The notes below the pieces were generated by a model that worked only from the letters and a program-made list of their open reading frames with translations, was not told the DNA's origin and searched no databases. 64,000 nucleotides of DNA from Opisthocomus hoazin (lineage: Eukaryota; Chordata; Aves; Opisthocomiformes; Opisthocomidae), in NCBI RefSeq assembly GCF_030867145.1, contig NC_134418.1:7684802-7748801 (forward strand), given 5' to 3'. Numbering within the stretch: the stretch's first letter is position 1; every line of letters begins with the position of its first letter. Both the position numbers and the translations under genes were made by a program. This document shows, piece after piece, positions 24,501 through 38,020 of this stretch.

Positions 24501-27500
24501 TGGCCTTCACCATGGCTAGATATAGGGTCGATACAGCAGCTCCTGCTTCGTGTGAACTGGAAAATGTGGATGTGGTGGCCTGGAGCCCCACTACAGTGCA
24601 AAGGAACGTCAAATCTGGTGTAAATCAGGAATAGCTTCTTTGAAGTGGAAAAGGAAAGGCTAATTTAAAGCCAATAAACGTGAATTCAGCCTCAGGCTTC
24701 AGTGAGTGTTACAAGGATTAATATGTGAGCCAGCGCTTTTCCTTACACACGCGAAACTTCACCTTGTGGCATGAAATTCAGCTAGTTGCAGAAGGCTCGG
24801 GTACCACCAAACCCCTCTCTGGCATGGGAGGCCAGAGGTTCACGGACGTTATGCTGCCTGTCTGTCTGCACATGGAGAAGTGTCGTGTTAAATGAACCCA
24901 TTACCCAGGAATGCTGATTTAACACCTTTCTTCTACCTCTGGAAGAAGCTTCCTTCCAGGTCTTAAATCTGTGTTATCTTCAGCTCCCTCGGTGTAATTG
25001 GGGATTTGGGGATTAGAGGATGGGAGCCAACGTCACCACTGCTGTTCTGCATTTTTGGAATGTGAGGGAAGAGGCTGGGGGTGGAAGAGTTCTCATATGT
25101 GCAGTTTATTGGTGTGTCTTTGGTAGAATTTTATTGCTTTGTTAAAAGATGTTGAGCTGTATGATTTACTAGCACTGCCATGATGACTGTATTAATGATT
25201 ATTTCACATTCCGTGAGATCTTAGTGGGTCCTGCCCATGGTAAGGTCAAAACGAAGGGGCATTTGACATAGTACTGCTTTACTTACAATAACAACTGATA
25301 ACGAGCCTAGAAAATAAGTAAGTCTCTTTGACTGCAGGGTGCGTTATCTTGCAGCAGATATCAACACAGCCTTCCAGAGAGAACTGTTGACCCTTTGCTG
25401 CGTGTTGTCAGATCTCTAAGAAGTGCCATGGCAAATCTGCATGCACGCACGCACTTGAGGGTGCTTTTACTTGCTTCGGAACAGCCATCCCAACGTTAGC
25501 AATTATTCCTGGCAAATGCAGTACTGTCTGCTAACCATGCGGGATCGTGGGGTTTGGTTGGGAATGACCAGGCCCAGATGGCATGAAAAAGAGCTTGCAA
25601 GCATTTGCATTTCTTTTTCAGGGGTATCCTCTAGTAAAAAGTCAACATGGCCTGCTTGGTGCCTTCTGGAGCGATGGATCAAGTCCCCAAGCCAGGGCTG
25701 GTTAGTCTCAGATTCATACATGAAGTGGTTTGTGGTTCTTTGACTATTTCTGCTGCACATTCAGAGTTCTCTGAAAAGCGTGGGTGTTTTTTGACTGCAG
25801 CTTTCACATTGCTGCAATGCTGGAGCAGCTGAAACTTTAAGAAAATCAGTGATTATTGCATAATTGAAAAAAAAACATCTATTGGGCAGAAACCTTCATT
25901 TGGGGTGATTGCCATCCAGCATGGTAGACCAGTTCTCTAGGTCTGTATTTGACCTTGCAGATTTGGGCAGGCCAGCTTGGAGCGATAGGCTTTCCATGGG
26001 TCAGCCTTGCCTTCACAACATGTACTGGTGGAGATAAGACAATGATCGTATCCTCTGCTAGCTCTCCCCTGCTTCCAAAGCGGATCTTGCCATGTTTTGT
26101 CAATTTTTCACAGGCTACTACGGGCCAAGCGGAGACATTCCTTGTCTGTTATTCATGGGGAGAAATGCTTGATTAGGGCTGTTCTTCCTGGAAACATCAG
26201 TGAAGCTGATGCCTTGGATCCTCTTCTGCAGATAAGATTAAAAGCATTGAAATCGGCACGCTTCTGGCAGTGGTTTTGACTGGCTGAGGGTGGTAATTGA
26301 AGAGAGGCCGTTTTGGATGAGGATGAGATATTTTTCAAAAGTTTTCCCATATAGTTTGTCTGTCGCAAATCACTGGTGGGTGCTGGGGGCACAGAACTTG
26401 CCTAATTGAGATGGATTTTTTTTTTCACATTGTTTCTTTCGCTGGCAGTGGTTGCCAGGGTTGCTGCTGCGAAGGGATTGAGTCACTCATTTGTTTGAAG
26501 CAGTGACGAAAGGTTCTGTATGTTCCTGTTGATATTAGACACGAAGCTGTGATGTTGGTAGTTTCCATTTCTCTCACTTTCAGTGTATTTTGTTTTTCGT
26601 ATCAGAGAGGTCAGGAATTCATTTTTGCTGCCTTGGAAGAAGGAATCCTGTAGTCTTTAGGACTTTTTGGCTGCCCATCCCAAACTGTTGTCACCGAAGC
26701 ACTGTAGAGCCTGTCAGCTGGGGATATTTTCAGTTGCTGTTTTCGTGAGGAACCTGCCTGAGCTTTCAGCCTCTTGGATCTATTTTTCTTCACTTATTTT
26801 TATTAAAGTCACTGACCGGTGCAACCCTGGAAGGCAGCCAGGCTTTATTTCATGGCATTGCAGTTTGAAGGATGTGAAGATCAGCATGTAGTATTAGCGT
26901 GGCTGGTCTGTCCTGCCTGGCATGGAGCTGGGAGCTTCATCTACTTACACCTTATGGGGGCACAAATTTGTGTTTGATTAAACCCATTCTAGCATCTCCC
27001 TATGTGATTATTTCCCTGCAGGCAAGTGAAGGATAGAGAGGAGTATCTGTCATCTGGGAAAGTCTCCTTTCAATAATCAGGAAACCTAATTTCCCAGTTT
27101 CTTCTTAAATCCCACTGACTTTAGCCCAGTGGGTTTTGCCCCTCTAGGGTCTCTTTCTTAGCAAAATGCTGAAGTGATTCCCCTGCTGTAGAACAGGTCT
27201 GTGAGAAAGCTGCTTTTCCTGCCCTGCCGGTGAGGTGACAGACTGCATCCTCCTCTGTTTCACTCCCCACAGGTAAATTTTCTGCAGATAGTCACCTGGG
27301 GACGTGTGTGTGCATATTTAAAATAAGAGATAAACCCCAGCTAGTGTCTCGTAAGCGCTTCTGTTGGCTGCTGGCCCTGCTAAGAGCTGGGAGAGCAGAT
27401 TTCACTCTCCAAGTAGAATCTGACCCCCAAGGGGCACATCTCTACCTGACATCAGCAGCTCCCCATGGATCCCCCATCATTTTTACTTTTGTTGTATCTG

Positions 27501-27960
27501 TAATTAAAAAAGCAAAACCATCCCATCCTCGCCCCCACAGAGACCACATGTGGTATTGACTGTCTATAGCTGATGCAAACCCAGCTTTTTAAAGCAGAAA
27601 ATGTGTCTGAAAATAGATTGAAAGTGATGTAAAAGCCATGCTCTTCAAAGAAAAGCACCAACCCCTTTTGCCCTTATGGTTCTGGAAGGGGTTTTGTCTG
27701 GTGCAAAATGTGTTTCCCCCTCGGCCTCCTCCCCTCACCCAGAGCTGTACATCCGCTTTTGTTCGGCCGGTGTTGTGGAGCTAAATCCTAGAAACGTAAT
27801 TTATTCAAAGTGTTCTGCACACATGTAAATGGGCAAAACTTATTGACAGCTGAGTTAAAGTATCTCTTTCTTCTGCGTAACAAGGCGCTTTTACTGACTC
27901 TTTCAACCGGTGGCTTTGTTCCTCAGGCGGGTGAAAAGAGCTTACGGGGGAGAAACGGGC
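21527..27960. other. intron 2 segment, unique sequence
   Basis: No exon recognised. It contains a fragment at 23650-23740 resembling an old amniote repeat, and a run of CACGCACG repeats near 25440-25455. Open frames such as the one at 22899-23366 on the minus strand show no domain and no flanking splice signals that I trust. Confidence 0.4.
23650..23740. repeat. ancient amniote interspersed-repeat-like fragment
   Basis: GACACCTAAATTTAGGTGAATC and ATTTAGGTTCCTGGG resemble the paired CCTAA/TTAGG words of an old dispersed element in archosaur genomes. The first word is also a small inverted repeat (CACCTAAATTTAGGTG). Family not certain. Confidence 0.35.
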
Positions 27961-27989
27961 AGGCAGGGAAAATGCCTCTGGAGCGTGTT

Positions 27990-28150
27990 GTGTGTCTGCA
28001 CAGTCGCAAATTTGCACGCGTACAGCGCGGCAGCACCTCCCCCCCGCGTGCATCCCCGTTGCGTCGGAAGGCGTACGCACGGCGCGCAGATCTGGGCATA
28101 GACTTGATATCAAGAAGAGCTGCTGAGGCTGCGTGCGTGAGGACACCGTC
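27990..28150. promoter_or_regulatory. compact CpG cluster in intron
   Basis: About twelve CpGs occur within 28021-28090, including CGCG at 28026-28029 and 28046-28049, and the palindrome GCGTACGC at 28071-28078. Surrounding intron is CpG-poor. A 142-codon plus frame spans it but has no recognisable domain. It could be an unmethylated regulatory element or an alternative promoter. No consensus donor defines an exon. Confidence 0.35.
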
Positions 28151-31100
28151 TGTGTACGCGGTCCTTTCGAAAGCTCCAAGTGGCCGTAGGTCTGCCTTTA
28201 ACAGTGTCCCCGAAAGGATCTTGGTATTTGTACATTAAATTCCAAGCACACAGTGAATTTAGCTGAACTTTCTGCTGCTTAAGCACTACTCTTTCCTCCT
28301 CCATACAAGGCCTTGAATTAGCTAATTAAAATCTAGTGGAGAGAGGGAACAGTCGGCGACGTAGTGAACTCACCAGATTTCTGAGGTCATTCCTGGTACG
28401 CAGTTCCCTCACTCTGTCCCATGAAAAGATTTTTAAGTATTCATTGGAAATCTCCCATGGATTTAACTTCTTCCTTTGTTTTGCTTTGCAGCAAAAGCTT
28501 GATTGAAAGTGGCTGTGGCAGCAGTAATGCCTGGCTGAGTTTGGAGAAAACAAGCTCTAGACCTATTTAGAGGTTTCATTTGAAAGCAGCTTCCATTATC
28601 TCCTTTTAGGGGCTGTGGTTAGCAAGTAGCAGGGGGAATGCGAGTCTGTGTTTGTCCATTATGACTTCTTTATCAATTTTTTTTTTTAATCACTAGTTTT
28701 TAGGAAGAGGTGGAATTCTTTTTATTTTATATATGTAATTAAGGTCTGGTAAACCTGAATCCAGTTTTCTAGGGATAAACTTTGGTGGCGGATCCTAGGA
28801 CCGTTAAGCTCCTATCCATCCATCTTTTAGAATTTCTTCATCATCCCAGGACAGAAAACTGAAGAAAATTTAGAAATTTTCCCGGTCTTGCATTTTTGGG
28901 GGGAGATAAAGTTCTTAAAACTAGAATTACATGCTGTAATTTAAGGTATCAGTTAGTGTCACCTGATCGAAGCTACTTCGTGTTTTATTAAGCGTCTTGT
29001 TTTCTGAGCCTCAGTCAACACAGATGACGCTTCGAGGAGAGGAGCAGTGCTGCTTGGGCCCCAGCAGCGCAGCCCCCCTGGCTTCAATGGTACTGGATGA
29101 AGATTTTGAGTTTGGCTCAGTAGAACGGATCGATACATGGTATGGAGTACTTATTTACTTAAGGACACGGTTGGAAATGTGCCGTCTTCACCCCAGAGCA
29201 GGTAGGGCACATGGAGGCAGTCCTACCTTCTGCAGCATATCTCTGTTCAGCAGGGAATTGCATGAGGGAAATTCTGCCTTAGCAGCTCTTGCCTGAAGCG
29301 TGCTCTCTGCGTTGGGACAAAGAACTATTTGTCAACAGAGGCTGTTTCATATAAAAATCATTTTTTCGAGTGGGTTTCATTTTGGAGGCCCTTCTTTCCC
29401 CACGTCCTTTCCCGCTGCTGGCTGCCTGCTGCCTTCTCACTCTTCTCTGGCTGCGCTGGGCCAATCGGACTGAAAAACAATGCAGCAAAACATCTTCTGC
29501 TGGAGTAATGACCTGACTCTTCCTTCTAAGCTCGACAGTACCAAGGGAGTGAGCATACTCTGAGGAGAGAAGAGGAGAGGGTTGGTTTGAATTTTGCTTT
29601 AGCGTTGCTTCAGACTTCGGTTTCTCCAAGTTCATGGCTGAATCCAAATGCTGTGCTGGTGCTGGTGGGGGTTGCTTGGTTTCATCTTTGCAAGTTGAGC
29701 CTAAGTTTGGAAGAGCTCAGGTTTACACCTTCTAGTTCTTCACGGAAGTGAGAGGTCTCATTCTGCGGTGCCTTGTGCTTTCTATTTTTTGGGGCATAGT
29801 GACAGCAAAATGCCACTTGCTCTTCAGATTGATAGGATGCAACAGCACCTAAAAATACCGTTTTTGTGAGCGTTTTCCTTGGCTGGTGGAGAGAAGTCGG
29901 GAAGGCTCTGTGCTGGGACAAGAGCTATACTAGAAGCACATCAAAGTGTGAGGGGAAATGCAATCAATCTGCATCCACTTCCAGAGTCTGTCTGAGGCGG
30001 TGGAAAGGAGTAAGGCGAATCTGATGAACACCAAGGCAATTTCAGTCCACCATTGTAGGTTCTCCCCATGGGTTGTCCTTGCCTTGAGCAAAGAAGGTGG
30101 AGCTGGGACCGTGTTAGGCCTTTTTCACCTCTCACACAACATTTCCTCAAGTTGGAGGCTACCTTTGGATTGGGTAAGGATTTCAGCGTGCTGGACAAAG
30201 CAGGGCGCATTGAGAAGGGACAATAGACAGGAAGACCTCTGAACTCTCTGGTCTGGATGTTAGCCCTACCCCATGATGGGCAAGAAGATGGCTGACTTTT
30301 GTCCTCTGAGTCTGTCCTTCGGACTTTTTCAAGAGTGAGACTCCGAAGCTGACCAAGCAACGTGCTCTGAGGATTAATTTTAAATTAGCCAAAACCAAAT
30401 TACTTAGTGAAGCCTCATTTCTCAAGGGGGAGTGTTGGTGCTGTAAGGCTTGAACAGGGCCTCACTGTGGCTGCACTGACTTCTGTCAGCTTTATGAGTG
30501 GGCCATGAAATTAACCATTTAACCATGTAATGACTTGTTTTTAATTTAATCTTCCAAAGCAGCTATTTATGCAAAAGCATTAGGAGTGCCGGGATTTCTA
30601 ATGCAGCATTCCTTTGGCTGGTTTCCTGCCCAGCTGTTGTCCTCTCCAGCCCCTGGCTGGGCAGTGATGTGGCCTACAGCTGTGCGGAGGTCAGACCTGC
30701 AGCTCTGCAATGGCCACCTCAGCCCGCTCTGCTCTTCAGGGAGCTGGGGCCAGCCATCACCTGTGACCGTCCGGCTTCTGGCTTGCTTCAGCCCAGTGTC
30801 AGCCCAGCTGCTATCACAGCCATCAGGAGCATTATCTCTGGACCTTGTGTCTGATGAGGCCATCATGGGGCAGGAGCACTTACTGGAAAATGATTTATAC
30901 TAATTAGGTGGCTTGAGAGTTTCTTGTGGAACAGTAGGAGGGAAGACACAGAGGTCAGTTGTCTTTATTCTCCAAAAAGCCATCGTCACCTGATGAAGAT
31001 TCAACTGCCTTAGGTTTTGAAGAGGATGTTTCATGCTGCTTCAGGCAAAGCGGGGAGTGAAGACTTCAGTCTTGTGACCTTTGTTCTCTAAAGAGCGTGT

Positions 31101-31234
31101 CAAGTTTTGGCTGTGCTACTGGCCTTGACTTTTAATTGTTGAAGAGGATGTGAGCTCAGCCCCAAGCCTTTGTGCTGTGGCTTACCCTGGTGAGAGAGGG
31201 GAAGTGCCGTGCTTCTCTGCACACCGCTGTCACG

Positions 31235-31278
31235 ATTTAATTAGAAAAAAACATAAATTTAATTAGAAAAAAACATAA
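31235..31278. repeat. perfect 22-bp tandem duplication
   Basis: ATTTAATTAGAAAAAAACATAA occupies 31235-31256 and is repeated without a mismatch at 31257-31278. The unit contains TTAATTA and an A7 run. The absence of mismatch suggests a recent duplication. Confidence 0.95.
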
Positions 31279-32423
31279 CCACCCCACCCCCCAAAAAATA
31301 ATGAGCTACTTCTTAACAGCAAAAATTAAAACAAAATAAGAAAAATACTGCTATTAGGGATGGGAAACCTGATGATATCAATAGCTGTGTTTTCACGCAG
31401 AGTGTTACACCATGATGCAATAGGGGTTTGCGCTTAATTTAGGTTGTTTTCAGCATAAATTTCATCCCCATATGATGGGCCAAAAACCCGTTTGACTTCC
31501 TCAGTGATGGCACGTGCTTGTGAGGTATCAGAATTTGGCTTGACAGAGCTGCCTAATCCCCCCTCGTGTCTCAAAACCAGTTCTCACCCTGCTGTGATCC
31601 AGCTGAAGCTGGTGCACCAGGTGCTGCAGAGGGAGCACACAGTGGGATGGGTTTATGAATGGCCAGCACAACTATCCCACTAGGATTTTGGGAAAAAGAT
31701 CTTGTTCTGTAGGTAGATCAATTCTCAGCTCTGAGAGGCATTACTCTACCTTGCTGCCTGCCCATTATGTGTTACTCTGGTGGGGGAAAGAGACCCATGG
31801 TGGTCTGCAGTCTCCTTTAGAGGCATGTCTATAAATGAGGTGCCCTGTGGACCGTGTAAGGCCATCCACTCTTACTCCATACCTCTTCATCATGCCATTC
31901 TCTGATTACCTGGCATCCTTCCCTTGCCCCTTGCACGGTGTTTGCAAGGAGAACCTTGAAAGGTACCTACCCATGCTTCCCTGTCTTTTTTAGACAGCAC
32001 AAGTGATTTATGGCCTTTTTATGCCTCTTTGGCCTTTATACTTGACATAAAAGTGCTAAAGTATGACTCAAAATTTCTACGCTTCTCTGCAGAAAAGAGC
32101 AAGGCCTAGGAGGTGCTTTCTCCTTTTTGCCCCAGCATGAGCACCCTCTCACTCATGGTGGTGGGCAGTCATTTCTTGGCTGACCTCGCCAAGGATAGTC
32201 CCCGAAGTGTTGACTAGTTACTATCTTGGTTTCAGGGTTGCTGAGATATGTCCTGCGAGTAACCGCACACAGGAACTATCTTTTTTCTTGACAAATGTCT
32301 CCTTACAACCTTGCTGCTTATGTGGGTTATGTGATTTCCAAGCTGGCCTGGAGCCTAGAAGTGAACTCATAGACCTTAAAGAGCAATAAGTGCTGCAGTG
32401 TTTTAACCATCCCAGCCAAACTC

Positions 32424-32445
32424 TGTGTCTGTGTGTGTGTGTGTG
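32424..32445. repeat. TG/CA microsatellite
   Basis: A short TG-rich run, (TG)n with one interruption, ending before CACGTGTG. It may be polymorphic. Confidence 0.85.
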
Positions 32446-35400
32446 CACGTGTGAAAGCACTTTCCAGTAGACCGGCTATCTGGAATGATAACCCACCTGG
32501 CCTAGCTCCATTCAGTAGTGGTATCAGCTGCAATTGTCTGGTTCTATCGAAAAACCCAAGCCAAGCAAAGATATTTCCTCCTGAAAATAGCCTGTTTTCA
32601 ACTGCACAAATGTCACCTGTAGGTATGAGTGAGTAGAACAAGTCTTTCTCAGACTTAACTTTGTGTGACAAGTGAAGGAACTGCTGGGAAAGCCCAGGTG
32701 ATCAACCCACCTCTGAGATCAGCTCCCCTCATTCCTTTTCCAGGTGCTGCCATCTTTGCAAGTGGGACTTGAAGACAGTGAATATGCTTGTGGTGGATTT
32801 AGAGGTTGTCTAAGCAAAGCCTTTAACCTGTGGGTTGGAAACAGAGTCTGTTCTTTTATACTTGCATTGCACTCACCTATAATTGGCTCTGAAGAGGCTG
32901 GGCTGGCTCCTTTGAGAAAGCAAGGAACTTGTAAAGGTGTTGAATCGTTCTAGTACGAGCTGAAGGGAGCTGTGAGTGCTTCACAAGCCCATTAGGAGTG
33001 AAAAGGCTGTCTTATGGTACCAAAGCAGTTTTGTATCTGGCTAGAGCCCAAGAGCGAGGCAGGAGAGAAAGGCAAGTTTATGCATTTGCACTTTACGAAG
33101 GTCTGTTAGAGCTTCAGATCATAGGATTGATGAAGGCTTTGATCTGGGGTCGTCCTTATTCTGTAGTGTCTGCCATCATTGCTCTATTGCTGTCTGAAGA
33201 GCCTGTCAAACGCAGTCTTTGCTGAGAGTATGCTGGGCTGTGGGCTAGGAGACCTGTCGTGGGAATCATCTGACCTGTTTTAAGCGCCTGCATTATCGTG
33301 AGATGAACAGAGTCTCTCTATACTTGTGGTACAGGGAGCTGAAGGGAAGTAGCTTTAACATAGACAGCTGCATTGTGGAAATCTAGGCTATTACTCGGTT
33401 TCCCAAACACAGATTACTGGTACGCGGGGGCTCTTACCCAAGGCTCCGTTGCCCTGCCAGAATACGGGTATCCCATGGGTTCAGTGTCCTACCTGCCAGC
33501 TCCATGTGCATGACCTGGGACATCTTGTGCTGCCCCGGGGCATGCTATGTTTGGAGTCACTCAAGGCCCTAAAGTCAGGAGAGATGTCTCTCATCCCTGT
33601 GTCTACCCATGGCTCTGCCACTGATGTATCCTGGTATGGTGGTAATTCCCTTTGTAATTATTGTGGGCTTTAGAATATTTCCTTCTTTTACAACCATTTG
33701 AAAAACCAAGGAAACGGGGTTAGATGAAATTCCTGATTTCATATGTTGAAGTACATTTTTTGTCCCAAAGGAAGATGTTTCTCCAGAAAATATTTGTAAA
33801 CTTGCTAGATTACGTTCAACAACACCAACGCCTGGCAGACAAGAAGGCAGTATTGGGAAAAAATCATTCGGTTAAAACTGATCTAGTGAGTTTTAGACTG
33901 ATGTAAAGTAGCGGCACTCAGTTGCGGTTTTAGTGCCCTGCTTCCGTAGCCGTGATCCTGATTTTCATGGGCATGCACTGTGGTAGGACAGGGCACCACC
34001 CACTCCTGGGCATCTCTTGCAGAGCTCTCAGAAGCAGAGGCCACCTCTGAAAACCTTTGTGCACAGTCTCTCTGAGCATTCTGATTTCTGCCCATCTCCT
34101 CGATGTGATACAGTTGAAAAATACAGTGAAAAGGATGGAAAATGTTGTTGTTAAACAGACCTCCAGAATTTCCCATTTACCAGGACTGCCCTGCCCTGAC
34201 AAGCCCTTGAGCCATCCTAACTTTTCTCTCCCAGCTTCCTGACAGAGGGTGCACGACGTTTCCCAAAGAGACTCCCGCCAGTGCCAGGAAAGGAGACAGT
34301 GTTGCTTTGCTCAGAGTTGTCCTTGTGCTTTTTCCTCCCTCTTGTTCCTGAGATAAGGAGTCCGTGAAAGACTGTGCAAAGCACCATGTCGGTTTAATCA
34401 GCATACGAGGGAGAAACTAGATATGCCCTGTTAGTGCAGTCACAGTCCAAGCATGAAATTAAGTGGAGGTGGGGGTGGATACAACGGGGAGAAGTGCTGT
34501 CCATCTCTGAGGCACGTAGCTGAGAGTCTACAGAAAGGGGGGACTGAGTGAGTGCCCTTGCAGAAAGCCTCTTGGAGCCTGCCAGACCAGAGCTGCTGTG
34601 TCTTGCAGTTATTGCACATAATAACCCCAAGTGGGTCACGCTGCAGTTTTGTGTGATGGTATTAAATGGCACTTTGGGAGAGCGTGCGTGCTGATTACAG
34701 CTGGTGAGGAACGCCATCACTTTAAGAGGGGTGAAAAAGAAGAAGTGAGAAGGAAAAGATTTCCGTTGTGCCTTGAGGGATGTGAGGATAGTGTTTTCCT
34801 CATCGCCCCAGAGATCAGTGGAGAGTTACACTCACTCAATCCGAACATCAGAGCCAGAGGCTGCATGTTGACATGGGATTGAATGCAACCTGTCTGCTTA
34901 ATGCTCCTTGAAACCGTGGGCTGTGCGGTGGCAAATACCTCCTAGTCTGAATTACTGCGAAGCAGTGCTGTGCACTACCAAACGGTTTCTGTCCTTCAGC
35001 CCAGAGCTGGCAGTGTGGTCGCGTGTCTAACACGGGTACTTTCAGCCTTCACAAGCTGGTACCACTGCTGAGAGAAGTTGTCCTACCTGCTTGCTGCCCC
35101 TGACTCCCTACCAGCCCTGCTCTACCCTCCCTTAGTGCTGCTGTAAGCGGCTGTAGTAAACTGACCCGACCTACAGCCAACTTCAATGACTGTGGCAACG
35201 TAGGCCAGCTAAGGTGTGCAACTGTAGCCCCGCGTTCCTGTCATAGTGGTCTCTTGTGGTTGCAGGACGAGGATTGATGAGTTAAAAGTGAGCTGAGAGT
35301 TCAGCCTTTTCCTATCAAGCACTGGTACACTGATCTTCACCTAGTTTGGGGGAATTCATCAAGAAGTTGATACAGGTTGAGTTTTTACTGCCTGTCCTGC

Positions 35401-36769
35401 AGATACTCCTGGATAGATAGCTAGAAAACTTATACCGAAGAAAGAATGCTCCGGTTGTAGTCCTCCTCTCTGGATGCTGTGATGCACCTAAGCCATAGAA
35501 TTTTCTATTGGTGTTGTCTATTAAAATGAATTGTCTTTTCGACTGTGGAAGTAAAAGGAAAAATGACTTGGAGGAGAATGTGATTCGGGACCTCCCTTGC
35601 AGTCGGAGGAGAAGCCTTTCTTGGGACACTAATTTTGCTATGAAGTCTGACTTTGCATTTCCTGCAGTGGCTTTAATGTGCTCTTTAAGCTTAAAAATTA
35701 AAAACATTGTAAATTTAATTGCTCCTGACAACACTCAGCTTTTACTAGATGTTACAGATATGACGGTTGTCTCTGGTATGACAATTACGTGGGGAACCTG
35801 CAAACAAGACTGTCGCAATGACACACCATGCTGCCTCAGCTCTGCTGTTGAATTATCCTTCCTGCATTTGCATACTGAAGAAAGCACTTTCCATCTCTTT
35901 CGGAATGAGCAAATGAAGCAGAATACTTTTATCTGAGTAGCCTCATCTTACCCTCTGAGCTCTCTGTGTGCTACCTTATTCAGGCAACAGACCTGCCAGA
36001 ATTCATGGGTATTGCACCTTGTAGTGGATAGGTCTTAAAATGCTTTGCGGAGGCGTTTGGTACCCTTGTCCCTGCTTTGCAGATCCAAGGCACAGGGAAG
36101 ACCTTTCACTAAACCAAGCAGCAAGGAAAGGAGAACATGACCCACCTGAGAGTCAGTGGCAGTGTTGTGGGTCGGTGTTAGATCACTCCAGCTTGAACTA
36201 ATGCTGTCTGCTCTGCCTCCCATGGCTCTCCACCCAGGGTAAGAGGTGCTAGTTATTAAGGTATGGAAGAAGATCTCAATTTGGCCTAGCTTATTTTGTG
36301 TGTACAGCCTACAGGGTGCAAATCCAAGTGTGTAAATTTAAAGAATGTGGAGCCAGTCCCCCCAAAACAGGGCCATGGCCAAATGAAATTTCAGAGGTAA
36401 GTGAAGACAAGGATGCTCTGGTGAAAGGGGCTTCTCCTGTATGCTGGAGAATCTAACATTCCCACTGCTGCTGCTGTAGCTGTGTAGCATCACTGGGGAA
36501 GTCATGTCACAGCTCTTTTGTTTCTTATTCTTGGTTATTCTTGTTAGTTCTCTGAGTGCTGCAGTTTGGCACTGGTCAGAGATCTTACCCTGCCGTGGGA
36601 AGGAGCTTTCTGTAAGCTGTATGAAACCATGTGGCTGTGGCACATCTTCTGACTTGATCAGATAGACCCTCTGCTTTTTTGTCTGCCTCGAGTTTGAAGC
36701 CAGTCAGGTTGGAAAGGGTCAGAAAGGAGCCTTTGGATGTAGTCCTCGCTGCTGCTGTTCCCACTTCGG

Positions 36770-38020
36770 CGTGTGGTCTCCCAGCAGCTGTGCAGTAGGT
36801 CAGTCCCTGGCACGGGGGCACCGACCCTGAGCGGCTGCAGGCGGGATCAGCCGAGTCGCTTTGCTCCGAAGCGATGCGCAGATCCTTGCCGTTCATCCAG
36901 ACCGGTGATCCCTGCCGTTCTCCAGCCTGCTCCCCCAGATTCCCCATCGCCTCCCCTGCCCAGCCCCGTTGCGTGCAGCGTGGTGGTGCAGAGCCGTGCA
37001 GAGTGGTCTCGCTGGCAGACCCCTGGGCGTCCTGCCAGCTGCCCCGCTCCCTTGGGCGGACAAAGGCTGGGGCTGCGGCTGGAGGAAGCTTGTGCAGCTC
37101 CCAGGGGGAAGAGGAGAGCGAGCACTTTGTATCACTTGACAGGAAGGCCTCTGCTTGACAAAAGAGCGCTTGCTGACAGGCTCCAAAAAGCAGCCTGGGG
37201 CCTTGTGTTTCCTGAGCCAGCAAGACACTGCGAGCCTTGGTGTGGAGGGGTTAAATAGATGGGAGTGAGAGCAGGGTCCTTGGGTGTCTGCAGACCTTGG
37301 CAGGTGGGTTACTGACCTGTGCGTGGCTCTTGCTTCCCAAAAGGTGAATTTTCCACCCATCCCTTCCAGCCTCTGGTTTCTGTACGGCAGCTGGGGCACC
37401 GGGGATGCTGGCAGCTCGGGAAGCGCTCGCCAGATTTTTCAGTCCCCCCTCCGCTCCCCCCGACGAGGCTCGCACAGCAGTGAAGTAATCTGTGACATTC
37501 AGACAGCGGGAAGGGGAAGCCGCTGCAAAATAAAATAACAGCATCAGGAAGCAGCACCGTGCTCTTTCCCGCTCCCAGCTGGGAAATGACAACACTTCAT
37601 TCAGCGGCTCAAAGCCTGTCGCCGGTCCAGCCCTTGCCAAGCTGTGCTGGCTAATAACTTCCCCGGCTGCTCCGCTCGGCGCTGCCTGCCCAGTGGGCTT
37701 GGGGTTACTGGGAAGATGAGGCAGGCGAGGTGCCAGCAGAGAGACACTTTAACAGCAGGCGCTGCACAAGAACACCTGGCAAAACAGTCGCTTGGGTTTA
37801 TAGCTTCTGTGAAGACCCCGGAGGGTGTTTCTTTTACATTTTCATTCCTGCTGGTTACACTTTGCAGGAAACCCGGAGCCCCCCCCCCCCCGCCTTTCAC
37901 TTTACGGTGCCTGTTACTTTTACAGATGTATCGCAACCCAGCGTTTCACAGCCCAAAACCAGTGGGTAACGCGTCGAAGCGAGACCGCCGGAGGCAAGCT
38001 GCCCGCTTGGACAGGTGGTG
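36770..38020. promoter_or_regulatory. GC/CpG-enriched intronic region
   Basis: GC content and CpG frequency are above the surrounding intron, with clusters at about 36770-36900, 37405-37475, 37620-37690 and 37925-38010. The last is the exon-like segment annotated separately. Long overlapping frames on both strands reflect GC content. It may be an internal promoter or an enhancer. No TATA or initiator was identified. Confidence 0.3.
37926..38014 (+). other. exon-like segment (cryptic or lineage-specific exon?)
   Basis: A C/T-rich stretch and CTGTTACTTTTACAG give a plausible acceptor ending at 37925. The 89-base interval is open in one frame from an ATG at 37926, and is followed by GGACAG|GTGGTG, a weak-to-fair donor. 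It has about nine CpGs. The frame would encode a basic, arginine-rich peptide that I do not recognise. It is not an FGFRL1 Ig exon. Chance is the main alternative. Confidence 0.15.

Larger units (their letters stand above)
28200..36760. other. intron 2 segment with one short tandem duplication and a TG microsatellite
   Basis: Mostly unique sequence with a perfect 22-bp tandem duplication (31235-31278) and a TG repeat (32424-32445). No exon or RNA gene was recognised. The open frames at 29279-29647 and 35508-35936 lack recognisable domains. Confidence 0.4.

Noticed and set aside
36585..37223. 212-codon minus-strand frame
   Set aside because: It lies in a GC-rich patch with competing frames on the other strand, has no recognisable domain and no splice context; stop codons are scarce there because of base composition.
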